Source: Prosopocoilus inquinatus
Taxonomy: Eukaryota; Arthropoda; Insecta; Coleoptera; Lucanidae
Length of the DNA: 64,000 nucleotides
NCBI GenBank assembly: GCA_036172665.1
Contig: CM069871.1
Span: 4,650,001 to 4,714,000 of the forward strand
Reading direction: 5' to 3'
The translations under genes were made by a program, and so were the position numbers. The notes beneath the pieces are model-generated. The model did not search any database. It saw nothing but the letters and a program-made list of their open reading frames with translations, and had not been told where the DNA came from. This document shows positions 13,501 to 25,500 of this stretch, in pieces (within the stretch, counting starts at the first letter, position 1; each line of letters begins with the position of its first letter).

Positions 13501-16500
13501 AGACCCACAGTTACATTCAAAGGTGTTGTATCTCTAAGACAGTAGAGTTTGAACTCGTAGACGACACCTTTTGTTTCTTATCTGCACCGCTTTTAGTCCA
13601 CCAATAAGAATAGTTCGAGTACTTAGGTAATTCATTAAGTATGTAGATAACTGTTGTTGCATGTTGTCTTGTTGTTTCTTTCAAAAATCGATATTCCCAG
13701 TTAGTATAAATAGAGAATTTAAGGACAATTTGCTCATGTTTGGCGTTATTTAGAACCGGAAGCTCCTATACCTCCACCGAAAGGACTACACGGATTAAGG
13801 GAACGGGAGACAGGTAAACTTTTTCGTCTTCATTAAATTCGATTGCATGTTCTAATTAAATCTAATTTAAGTTTAGTAAAACGAAACAACGTGTGAACCA
13901 GGCAATTAAATAATTTAAAAGTAAGCGAAAAGAGTTTTAGGTTTTACGGCGGCGCGGCGGTGAAAGAGAAATCGTTTGTCCATAGAAAGTACTATTGGTT
14001 TTTTTTTTCCTAAACCCAATAAACAATATTGAATATTAAACGCATACTTACGTATTTATTGATTAGCAGTAACATAGCGACCATAAGACGCGGTTAAGAC
14101 GGACGTCTGGAATCTATTTCAGTTCATGAGCCACTGCGTAACTGCTCGTTTAAAAGAAAATTCTTTAAATACTTATTCTACCGTTCGGACGGTTTTTGAG
14201 TGAGTATATTAACTTTTTTTTTTTTTAAGAAATTGTTTTGTATTGTTATACATTTCCGTTGCTGATTGCTTACTTATTTTAACCGCCTTTTAAAATGTGG
14301 AGCAAACTTAGTTTGTTACGTGTAAACAAAATCAAAATGTTCTGGACAGATGCGGACTGGGAATCTAAGACTGATCGGGGCTTTTGATTTTGTTTTCATT
14401 TTTCCTTCATCGTCACATTTTTTATAACAATAATACTCTATTAGTTCATTTGAATTACTCTATGAACGTTTAAGAAGAACAACAAACGGCAATTAAAATG
14501 AAGTCGAAGTTGTATTACCGTTCCTTCTTCTTCTTCATATTTTTCGTTTAAGTGTCGACGAATAAATCAATTTTCATTTATATTCAAATTCAAATGAACC
14601 GATTTTGGTTTCTTTAATGAAAACATTTAATAATAATAAGAGGAATTGGTAATTCAAATGAACCAATTTTCATTTCAAAAGAAGTGGTAACTGATTTGAA
14701 TTACTCTATACACATTTAAGAAAAAGACGAGTAAGGAGAAGAAGAAAAAGAAAAAAAAATGGCAATTCAAATGAACCAATTTTCATTTCGGAAGAAGAAG
14801 TGGTAACTGAAATGAGAATTGGTTCATTTGAATAAAACAGTTTTCATTTTCATTCCAATTCAAATGAACCAACTTTAGTTTCTCTAAAAACATTTAATAG
14901 GAAGAAGAAGGTAATTCAAATGAATCGATTTTCATTGCAGAAGAAAAAGTGGAAGCTCAAATAAAATTTGGTTCATTTGAATACCATTTCTTCTTATCTG
15001 ATCATAAGCTCAATACGACATAAAAATCTGAAATTTAATGTTAATTTAAAATAATATTAAAGTCAGTAATATTAATTATTACTCGAAGACCGATCAAAGA
15101 AGTAATCAAAACAATCAAAACTTTTAATTTACATTTTAATAACGCGAATAAATAGAGGAAGCAATAATTTATACTGAATGCCAAAGGTTTGAAAGACTGT
15201 GTATAAGAAGTCAATCGCCTTCAAATTGAAAGCACATTTTTCTAAAAAAATTAAATTAAAAATGCGTTGAAAGTATTTTTTTAATTATCTGTATACAGGG
15301 TGATTCATAATAAGTGAGTGATCCGTTAGGGGCGTCTTTCCTGAAGTCACGCGGCATCCATGTACGAAATTGCGAAAAAAAAGATTTTTCAGAGGCATTT
15401 CGAAAATCCAATCTCTTTTAAATCTCAAGAGGAAACCGTTTGAGAAACAGCGCTGACTATTGGCGACGTCGTAATGTATTTTTTAGCAACGGGTTAATTA
15501 ACTGTTTATGTTTTAGAAACTGTATCATCCTGTCAACAAAAAACTAATATTATGTGATGTAACTAACGTTTTATGTACGTTTATGATAGACACTCCATGC
15601 GACCCCCTTTCAAATTTAATTAAGATTATTGTATTTTATTTTATATTTGACTTAACAGTTAAATTCTCTTGTTTATTTGAATTAACAGTCAAATTCTCTT
15701 GTTTATTTGAATTAACAGTCAAAATCTCTTGTTTTTTTCTTTCTTTTGTTCAAAATTTCAGTTAAAAGAATCCTCCTTATTCAATTTGACTTAAATTAGT
15801 TTTGAAGCATTTTTATTTTCGTCTTAACTTCTTCACCGATCGTCTTTTGTTGTTTTTCTCCTCAATTCCTTATTTAATTCTTTTTTTTTCAGTTTTTAAT
15901 GTACAATCAATTGATCGACCTTTCTTTTTTTGTTCTTCTTTTAATCGATTTCATTTATTTTGTTTTTATTTTTTATTACGCATTTGTAATTTTTAATTAA
16001 TCAGTTGATTGGCTTTTGTTTCCTTTTCTTATATTCGATTTAGTTCGATTTTTTTTTTTAATTTTTTAACTATCAGTTGATCATTTTTTTTGTTTGGTTT
16101 TATTTGATATGTTTTTCTTTTCATTTTTTAATTATCAATTGATCGTCTTTTAGTTCACAGTTTCATCTTAACTTTATCGCTGATCGTCTTTTGTTATTTT
16201 TTTTTGAATTTAACTTTAGTTTTTAATACTATAATCAATTGATCGGCCTATGTTTTTTTTTCTTTCAATCGGTTTCATTTATTTTGTTTTTATTTTTTTA
16301 ATTTATTTTTTATTCCGCATTTGTATTTTTTTAATCTAACCAGTTGAACGGCTTTTGTTTTGTTCTCCCTTAAATTCGATTTAATTTGGTTTGTTCTTAT
16401 TTTTTTATCTATCAATTGATCATCTTTTGTTTTTTTTTTTTTTAATAAAAGCAATTTACTGCACAATTTCGTCTTAACTTCATCACCGATCATCTTTTGT

Positions 16501-19500
16501 TTTTCTTTTCTTTTCTAATTCCTTATTTACTTTAATTCAGTTTTTAATATAACCAACTGATCGACCTTTGTTTTTTTTTTTTTTTTTTATTTAATCGATT
16601 TCATTTGTTTTGTTTTAATTTTTTTAATTTATTTTTTATTCTAATTATGTATTTTTTAATATAATCAGTTGATAGAATTTTGTTTTTCCCCCTTATATTC
16701 GATTTAATTTGATTTGTTTTTATTTTTATTTTAACTATCAATTGATGATCTTTTGTTTTTTGTTTGGTTTTTTTGACAGTTTTTTTTTTCTAAATTTGTT
16801 TAATTATCAATCGATCGTCTTTTATTGTTATCTTCTTCGTCTTTTACTCAAGATAAGTTTATTTTATTTTAAATTACGTACCAGCAATAGTTTGTCGACC
16901 GCCTAGAGGTTCATCGACCCCCAGCCGCCTCTTATAGGTTTATTGCCCCTTTTCCGGTGTTTATTGACCCCCGAAGGGCCCCTGATCTGAATAGGGGAAG
17001 CAATCTACACTGAATCCGAAAGGTTTGAGAGAGCGTATAGAAAGTAAACCGCATTTAAATCGATAGAACTTTTTTTTTCAAAAAAATAAAATTAAAAATT
17101 GTCTGTATACAGGGTGATTCATAATAAGTATCCGACCCGTCAGGGACGTAATTACTAAGGTGACGCAAGTAAGAAATCGTAAAAAATTAGTTTATCAGAG
17201 GCAATCGTTTGAAAAACAGTGATGAATGTTGGAACTGCGACGGCGTAACATGTTTTTAAAATAGAGCTAACTAACTGTTTAGGTTTTAGAAACTTTGTTG
17301 ACACAGGAATGTTAGGTGATGTAACATGTAACTTACGTTTTTCTTTATAACAGATATTCGATATGATCTTCTTTCTTATTATGCGCTTTAGTCGCATGTT
17401 TGATGAATGACTCACGTACATCGGTCAATGATTCGCATTTTTCATTTTTTTTTCTTTTTGCAAAACCATAGTCGTGATATACACATGACATATGTTTACA
17501 ATTTTTTTGCTTTGTTTTTTCGAGTACTGCACATATTTTTAATAACCCTGTATAATAGTTGAAGTATTTTTTTGAGAATGCGAGCTTCTTAGGATCACTC
17601 TTATGCGAATAAGAAAGCCCCCCAATGGCACTTCATCATCACGTTTCGAATATGCAGTTTGGAAGTTCCGTCAGATTGATGAATTCTGGGGAAAAAATGT
17701 TTAATTTTTTTTCCTCAGTATCTATAAATTACTCTATTGCCTTTAATGTGGTCCTGATTAGTCGATTTCATTTTTTGATTGTTTTATTAATCAACGCCTC
17801 AATAATAACAGATAACAACAATTATGGAATGTTATGCAATGTAACTTATGGTTTTTATGACAGATAGTCGATGCGACTTTTTTTAAGCACTTTAGTCGCG
17901 TGATGATTGATAAATGATTCACATACGCCGTGCAATAATTCGCATCGTTCTGATTTCTTTTGTACTCCAGCAAAAACGTAATCGTGAAATACTTCAAGGA
18001 GATCATCATGAGCTCAGTTTTTCATACCATGCTTTTTTTATTTGTATGCATAACAAGTATGTAGGTATATTTTTATGTATAAAAAAAAAACTTATCAACG
18101 CGTTATGTTTATGTAGTTGGTTGCCTACAGACTGCGTGGTATGTAACGTAACATAGAAGTAGCACATATAGTTACACTTACTTTGAATCACCCTGTACTA
18201 AATTGTTTTTTTTTTTTTTTTTTAATGAGTTTGACAACTAGATCTTTACGATTTAAAAGGATTATCAGCTTATTTAAAACAAAATTCGTGCGTAACTAGA
18301 TTGTGAATTTCGCTATCGATTCAAGCTAAAAAAAAATGTTTACTTGTTCACCTCGATGAAATCAAAAGGTTCGCGTTTTATTTTGAGCGAACTTCGCACC
18401 TTACGCTTACGATTTGTTTGCATTCTTAAACTTACAGAAACCAAGATTTAACTGTATTTAGAAAATGAAATAAAAGACACTATACATTACCATAAAATCT
18501 AGGACAAATCTGTTTAGTGGCGCTAATTTCTTTTACGCTTGAACAAACAGACTCAAAGTGATTTTTTTTTTCTTGATCTGGAAGTTCCCATTCCCCACAT
18601 CATCGCGTCGCATCAGTGATAATTAAATTGACACGTTCAGCTGAATCATGTTTTTGTTATTAACAAATTGCATGAAACCAGTTTCTCGCATTCGCAAAAA
18701 CCATAATTAATAAGTGTTGTTATTTGCAACGACGCAACAACTCGGTTTTAATTTTATTAAAGAAGCCAACATCAGTCATCGTCATCAGTCATCATCGATT
18801 TGCCTGGCTGACCTACCTGTGTGTGTAGGTAAGCTTTAAGATTTTTTGGGGTATACAAACGTATCGATCCAAGCAGTCGCTCGTTATTAGCCCCCCAAGT
18901 CTCCCACACTGTTTCAAGTAACAGTTTCCTATGCAAACCCATTCATTGTTTGTCTTAACGTGGAAGGAAAGGAAGTCTCGCGTAAAACGTATTTATTAAC
19001 TCACGGTCGTTTGAACGGGCCACAACTTAAAGCGAGCTTGAGAAGGCCCTGGGGTCGGTCCTTCGCGGGCCAGGACCGTACGTATACGGGCACGCGCACG
19101 TGAAAGTTCCTTTTTTTTTTGTTTTTAAATACCGCGAAGTGTAATTTAAACTTTGTGTATGTACATGATGTAATGTTGTAATGTGCAAGTGAGCATTAAA
19201 TCTCAGAGATGTGACGGAATTCTTTTCGAATAATTCAATTTCGAAGTAGCACGAACACGTGTCGTCTTTATTTGCATAGTCGTTGTCATTGACATTTTTA
19301 AGTAAATTGCACGTATTTTTCTGCTCTGAGATTTGAAAATGTTTGACCTCATCCAAAAAAGTCGCGTCGTAGTTTCATTCATTCAGGCGTACATACAGGG
19401 TGTTTCACTTTAAGTGGCTTCCATCACACCTTTCTAGTTACCCATGTTATAAAAGTTTTTAATATAATCAATTAATCGAGACCCTGTTTTTTTCTTTTAA

Positions 19501-22500
19501 TCGATTTCATTTGTTTTGTTTTTCTTTTTTAATTTATTTATCAGTTGATCATCTTTTGTTTCCTTGGTTTGGTTTTATTTGCCATTTTTTTTTGTTTTCA
19601 TTTTTCAATTATCAATCGATCGTCTTTTAGTTCACAGTTTCGTCGTAACTTCACCACCGATCGTCTTTTGTTGTGTCTTTTTCTCAATTCAGTATTTTAC
19701 TTTACTTAATAATAATAATAAATAATAATATAATCAATTGATCAACCCCTGTTTTTTTGTTTCTTCTTTTAATCGATTTCATTTATTTTGTTTTTATTTT
19801 ATTCACTTATTTTTATTCCGCATGGGCATTTTTTAATATAATCAGTTGATCGGCTTTTGTTTTTTTTTCTTTCAATCGGTTTCATTTATTTTGTTTTTAT
19901 TTTTTAATTTATTTTTTATTTCGCATGTATTTTTTTAATATAACCAGTTGAACGGCTTTTGTTTTTTTTTTCCTTAAAATCATGATTTGTTCTAATTTGT
20001 AACTATGAATTGATCATCTTTTGTTTTTGTTTTGGTTTTATTTGACACATCTTTTTTTTCTTTTTAATTCCTTATTTAACTTTAATTCAGTTTTCAATAT
20101 AATCAATTGTAATCGTAATCATTTGTGTTTTTTTAATATAATTAAAATCAATTTTTTTTAAATATAATTTATTTCTTCTTCCGCATTTGTAATTTTTAAT
20201 ATAGGTAACCGGTTGATCGGTTTTTGTTTTTTTTTTTCCCTTAAATTCGATTTAATTTGATTTGATATTATTTTTCAACTATCACTTGATCATTGTTTTT
20301 ATTTTATTCACTTATTTTTATTCCGCATGGGCATTTTTTAATATAATCAGTTGATCGGCTTTTGTTTTTTTTTTCTTTCAATCGGTTTCATTTATTTTGT
20401 TTTTATTTTTTAATTTATTTTTTATTTCGCATGTATTTTTTTAATATAACCAGTTGAACGGCTTTTGTTTTTTTTTCCTTAAAATCATGATTTGTTCTAA
20501 TTTGTAACTATGAATTGATCATCTTTTGTTTTTGTTTTGGTTTTATTTGACACATCTTTTTTTTCTTTTTAATTCCTTATTTAACTTTAATTCAGTTTTC
20601 AATATAATCAATTGTAATCGTAATCATTTGTGTTTTTTTAATATAATTAAAATCAATTTTTTTTAAATATAATTTATTTCTTCTTCCGCATTTGTAATTT
20701 TTAATATAGGTAACCGGTTGATCGGTTTTTGTTTTTTTTTTCCCCTTAAATTCGATTTAATTTGAGTTGTTTTTATTTTTCAACTATCACTTGATATTCT
20801 TTTGTTTCTTTGGTTTGGTTTCATTTGCCATTTTTTTTGTTTTCATTTTTTAATTATCAATCGATCGTCTTTTAGTTCACAGTTTCGTCGTAACTTCATC
20901 ACCTATCGTCTTTTGTTGTGTTTTCTTCTCAATTCAGTATTTTACTTTACTTCAGTTTTTAGTATAATCAATTGACCCCTGTTTTTTTGTTTTTTCTTTT
21001 AATCGATTTCATTTATTTTGTTTTTATTTTATTCACTTATTTTTATTCCGCATGGGCATTTTTTAATATAATCAGTTGATCGGCTTTTGGTTTTTTTTTC
21101 TTTCAATCGGTTTCATTTATTTTGTTTTTATTTTTTTAATTTATTTTTTATTCTGCATTTATATTTTTTTAGTATAACCAGTTGAACGGCTTTTTTTTCC
21201 TTAAAATCAATTTAATTTGATTTGTTCTAATTTTTAACTATCAATTGATCATCTTTTGTTTTTGTTTTGGTTTTATTTGACACATCTTTTTTTTTCTTTT
21301 TAATTCCTTATTTAACTTTATTTGTGTTTTTTTAATATAATTAAAATCAATTTTTTTTTAATATAATTAAAATCAATTTTTTTTTAATATAATTTATTTT
21401 TTATTCCGCATTTGTAATTTTTAATATAGGTAACCAGTTGATCGGTTTTTGTTTTTTTTTTCTTTAAATTCGATTTAATTTAATTTTTTTTTTATTTTTC
21501 AACTATCACTTGATCATCTTTTGTTTCTTTGGTTTGGTTTTATTTGCCATTTTTTTTGTTTTCATTTTTCAATTATCAATCGATCGTCTTTTAGTTCACA
21601 GTTTCGTTGTAACTTCATTACCGATCGTCTTTTGTTGTGTCTTTTTTCTCAATTCATTATTTTACTTTACATCAGTTTTTAATATAATCAATTGATCGAC
21701 TTCTATTCCTTTTTCTTCTTTTAATGGATTTCATTTATTTTGGTTATTTTTATTCCGCGTTTGTATTTTTTAATATAATAATCAGTTGATCGGCTTTTGT
21801 TTTTTTTTTTTCTTTCAATCGGTTTCATTTATTTTGTTTTCATTTTATTCTCTTATTTTTATTCTGCATTTGTATTTTTTAATATAATCAGTTGATCGGC
21901 TTTTGTTTTTATTCCTTCAATCGGTTTCATTTATTTTGTTATTATTTTTTTAATTTATTTTTTATTCCGCATGTATTTTTTTAATATAACCAGTTGAACG
22001 GCTTTTGTTTTTGCTTTTCCTTAAAATCAATTTAATTTGATTTGTTCTGATTTTTAACTATCAATTGATCATTTGTTTTTGTTTTGGTTTTACTTGACAA
22101 TCTTTTTCATTTTTTAATTATCAGTATTTACTTCATTATTTACTTCACAATATTTCGTCTTAACTTCATCACGTCAATTCATCTTTTGTTTTTCTTTTTT
22201 TTAATTCCTTATTTAACTTTAAGTTTTCATTATAATCAATTGTAATTGTAATCATTTGTGTTTCTTTAATATAACTAAAATCATTTTTTTTTATTTAATC
22301 AGTAGTTTGGCTTTTTCTCATAGTTATTCGAATTAATTTGATTTGTTTTTATTTTTTTAACTATCAATTGATCAACTTTTATTTTTTAAATTGCACGGAT
22401 TTTCTGCTAAGATTTAAAAAAGTTTGACCTCATTCGTTCAAAAAAGTCGCGTCATAGTTTTATTCATTCAGGTGTACATACAGGGTGTTCCACTTTAAGT

Positions 22501-25500
22501 GGCTTACTTCATACCTTTTTAGTTACCCACGTTACAAACAAATGTTTCAGATGATAGTTACTTCGCTTCACGCGGGCTATATTTTAAAATTAGTTTGGTG
22601 TATACAGAGTGTTCCGTTTGGCCTGAGCGTTTTATTGAAATGGAGTTGTCGACATCATCTGTCGGTAACAGTTTTTCAGTATTTAGATTTTTCTTTACTA
22701 TTATTAAAAATACGCGAAATATTGTGACATTTGCTAGTTGCTAAGGTTACAGAGCAAGCAGACTGTCTATTTATCTTTCCCGAAAGATTATTAAGCATTA
22801 TGTCACATTCAAAACGTTTAAATTAGCCTTTAAGGCCCGGTTTTTCAATCACAGGTTAACCCTAACTCTCGGTTTATCTCCATAGTAACAAGTACGAAGA
22901 CAATTGTTTCCATGGCAATAAACTGAAGGTTAAAGTTAACTTGTGATTGAAAAAGCGGCCCTTAATGGGTCTCTTAGGTAAGAAGACATGAGAGGTAGGA
23001 ATTTTGCCATGGATATCCAAGCTAAGGAATCCTAAGAAGAAACTTCTATTGCTGTCAGTAGATGCATGTGGATACAACAAGACGTGCTTCAGCAGTTAGA
23101 ACATTTTTAAATGAATAAGTGGATTGGTGAATGAGGATCAGTCAGTTGGCCTGCTCGTTCTCTTTATTTGACCGCATGCCCTTTCTTTTTAGGGTTTCAT
23201 AAAACAGCGAATTTGTTTAAAAATATCCCAACTGCTGAGAAACGCCTCTTGTTGTATCCACATGCGCCTACTGACAGTAATAGAAGTCTCTTCTTAGGGT
23301 TTATTAGTTTGCGTATCGATGGCAAGAATAAAATCCATACTTACCCTCCCTTCCTACGTAAGAAACCTTCGTAAAGACCAATTAATTTTTTTTTTAACGT
23401 CGCATAGTATTTGGTAATCTTAGGGTAAAGATAAACAAACAGTTTGTTTGCTCTATAATCGTAACAGCTAGGAAAAGTCACAATATTTCGGGTATTTTTA
23501 AAAAATCATAAAGAAAAATCTAAATACTGAAAAAAAACTGTTAACCACAGATTTCGACAACCCTTTTGCATTAAAAAGGGAATTAGATAGTGCCACCACT
23601 GATAGTCAAAGATATATGGCAATCCATTAAAAAAAAATTAGTTATCGTAGTTTATCAAGTTTATTAATTTTTTTTTTTTGTAAGAACTGTTGCTTGGAAT
23701 TTTTCTTGACGGTGCAACGGAGAAAGCGTTTCAAGACGAAACTTCTGCAAAAAAAAACACAAGTCTCTAACATCATTTAATCGGAAGATATTTGCATTTG
23801 TTTGCTGTTTGAATTTTAAAAAAAAGTTGAATAACGCCAAAACGGCACGGATTAGACCCTGTATATGGTACACAAAGTCACATTAAAATTCAATCCGAAA
23901 TCCGAAAATGTAAGAATATATAGGGTGTTCCAATGAAAATAACGAAGTGACATAACGCCCAGACCAAACGAAACACTCTGTATACGCCAAACTAATTTTA
24001 AAATATTCACCACGTGATACCAAATAACTTTCATTTGAAATATTTTTTTCTAACATGGGTAGCTAGAGAGGTATAAAGGAAGTCGCCTTAAGTGAAACAC
24101 CCCGTATACAAATGCAACATCGAGTTTTTAAAATCAAACCAAACTTAACTCAAATATTGACGACTACTTTTAATAGCATTAAAAAATCGTTGCCTCGCTA
24201 AATAATGCATAAGTTATGTTACTTAGCGCTAAACACTCTAAAAATAACGATTTTAGTGCCGCTTACGTAACGTAAATAAACAATTCTTATTAAATGAGTA
24301 TCTAGTTTAAACATCTGCCGGAATCAGCTTTTTGCTTTTGTATGCGATAAGCTATTCCTGTTGTGATGTGATACTGATACTGATACTGATGCTGATAACG
24401 GATGGGATTGTTTAAATGCCGTTGGATAAAATCGATGGAAGCAGATAGATAAATAAGTTAGTGTGACTCTACACGTTACAGTGCTCGAATTACATTCGTT
24501 TTAGTGATTTGCGGAAAGGAACAAGTAAATAAATTTTGGTGGAGATGAGACGTGTTAGTGAGAAAGAAGCGTAGAGCAATGGACGCAGCACACTTCCGGA
24601 GGAAGTCACCGGGTCAGATAGCCCGACAACAGGAAGCGAAACACCATAGGCACACTATAAGCAACATACCTATGGTGTACGGCCCCATACCTTACAGTCA
24701 GTAGTAACGTATTTTGCACTAGACTAGTTTATGATGATGCACGTGATCGCTTATCATTTCATGTTATTTAATCACTTGTTTTTTTCTTCATTCATTTATA
24801 TAAATCCAGGTAGGATTTGATTTTGAATTTTTTTTTTGTTCTTCTGCATGTACAATTGCGACCCTGGAAAACTGGTACACTGAGAGTTACATCAATGTCA
24901 AAAAATCGTAAGTTCGTAATGTGTTGTAAATCACAAGTTCATCAATCATTTTTATGTCAGTATCAAATTTGACAAATCCATAGCAGGATTTACGTTTAGA
25001 AACTTCAAATGTAAGATAAGTTTAAACCGCCGAAACATTGTATTTGTCAGTAAGTGTACCAGTTTTCAAAGACCGCAACTGTACGTCCTGTTTTTTTTTT
25101 CTATTCAAAAAATTTTGCTCAAAGATTTGATTTTGATTTTCGTTTATTCTAATTGTTTTCTACTTTGAAACGATCATTTGGTTTCTGCGTCCCATTGGAA
25201 TCTGTTTTTTTTCTAACTCCATTGGAATTTGCTGGTCCTAATAAAAATTAAAAAAAAAAAAAAACAGAAAACAGAAAACGAATAAATTTCTTTGCAATTT
25301 ACGAAGCAACTTGGCGTAAAATATTTAATGATTGTTAACGGAAATTGATAAGCTATCACCGGGCAGGTTATTCATAAAGTATTTTCTGCAGGTGTTTCAC
25401 AAAATTTCTTAATTTTTTTTTTTTAATTCAATCGGAATTCAAGCGTTTGATTTACATTAATCGTATTTCCTCGCGCGTACAGGATGTTTGTAAAGTCAGT

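Noticed and set aside
15610..22390. CRISPR-like array or coding repeats in the T-rich blocks
   Set aside because: Units are long, diverged and poly-T-rich in an animal genome; no regular spacer structure.
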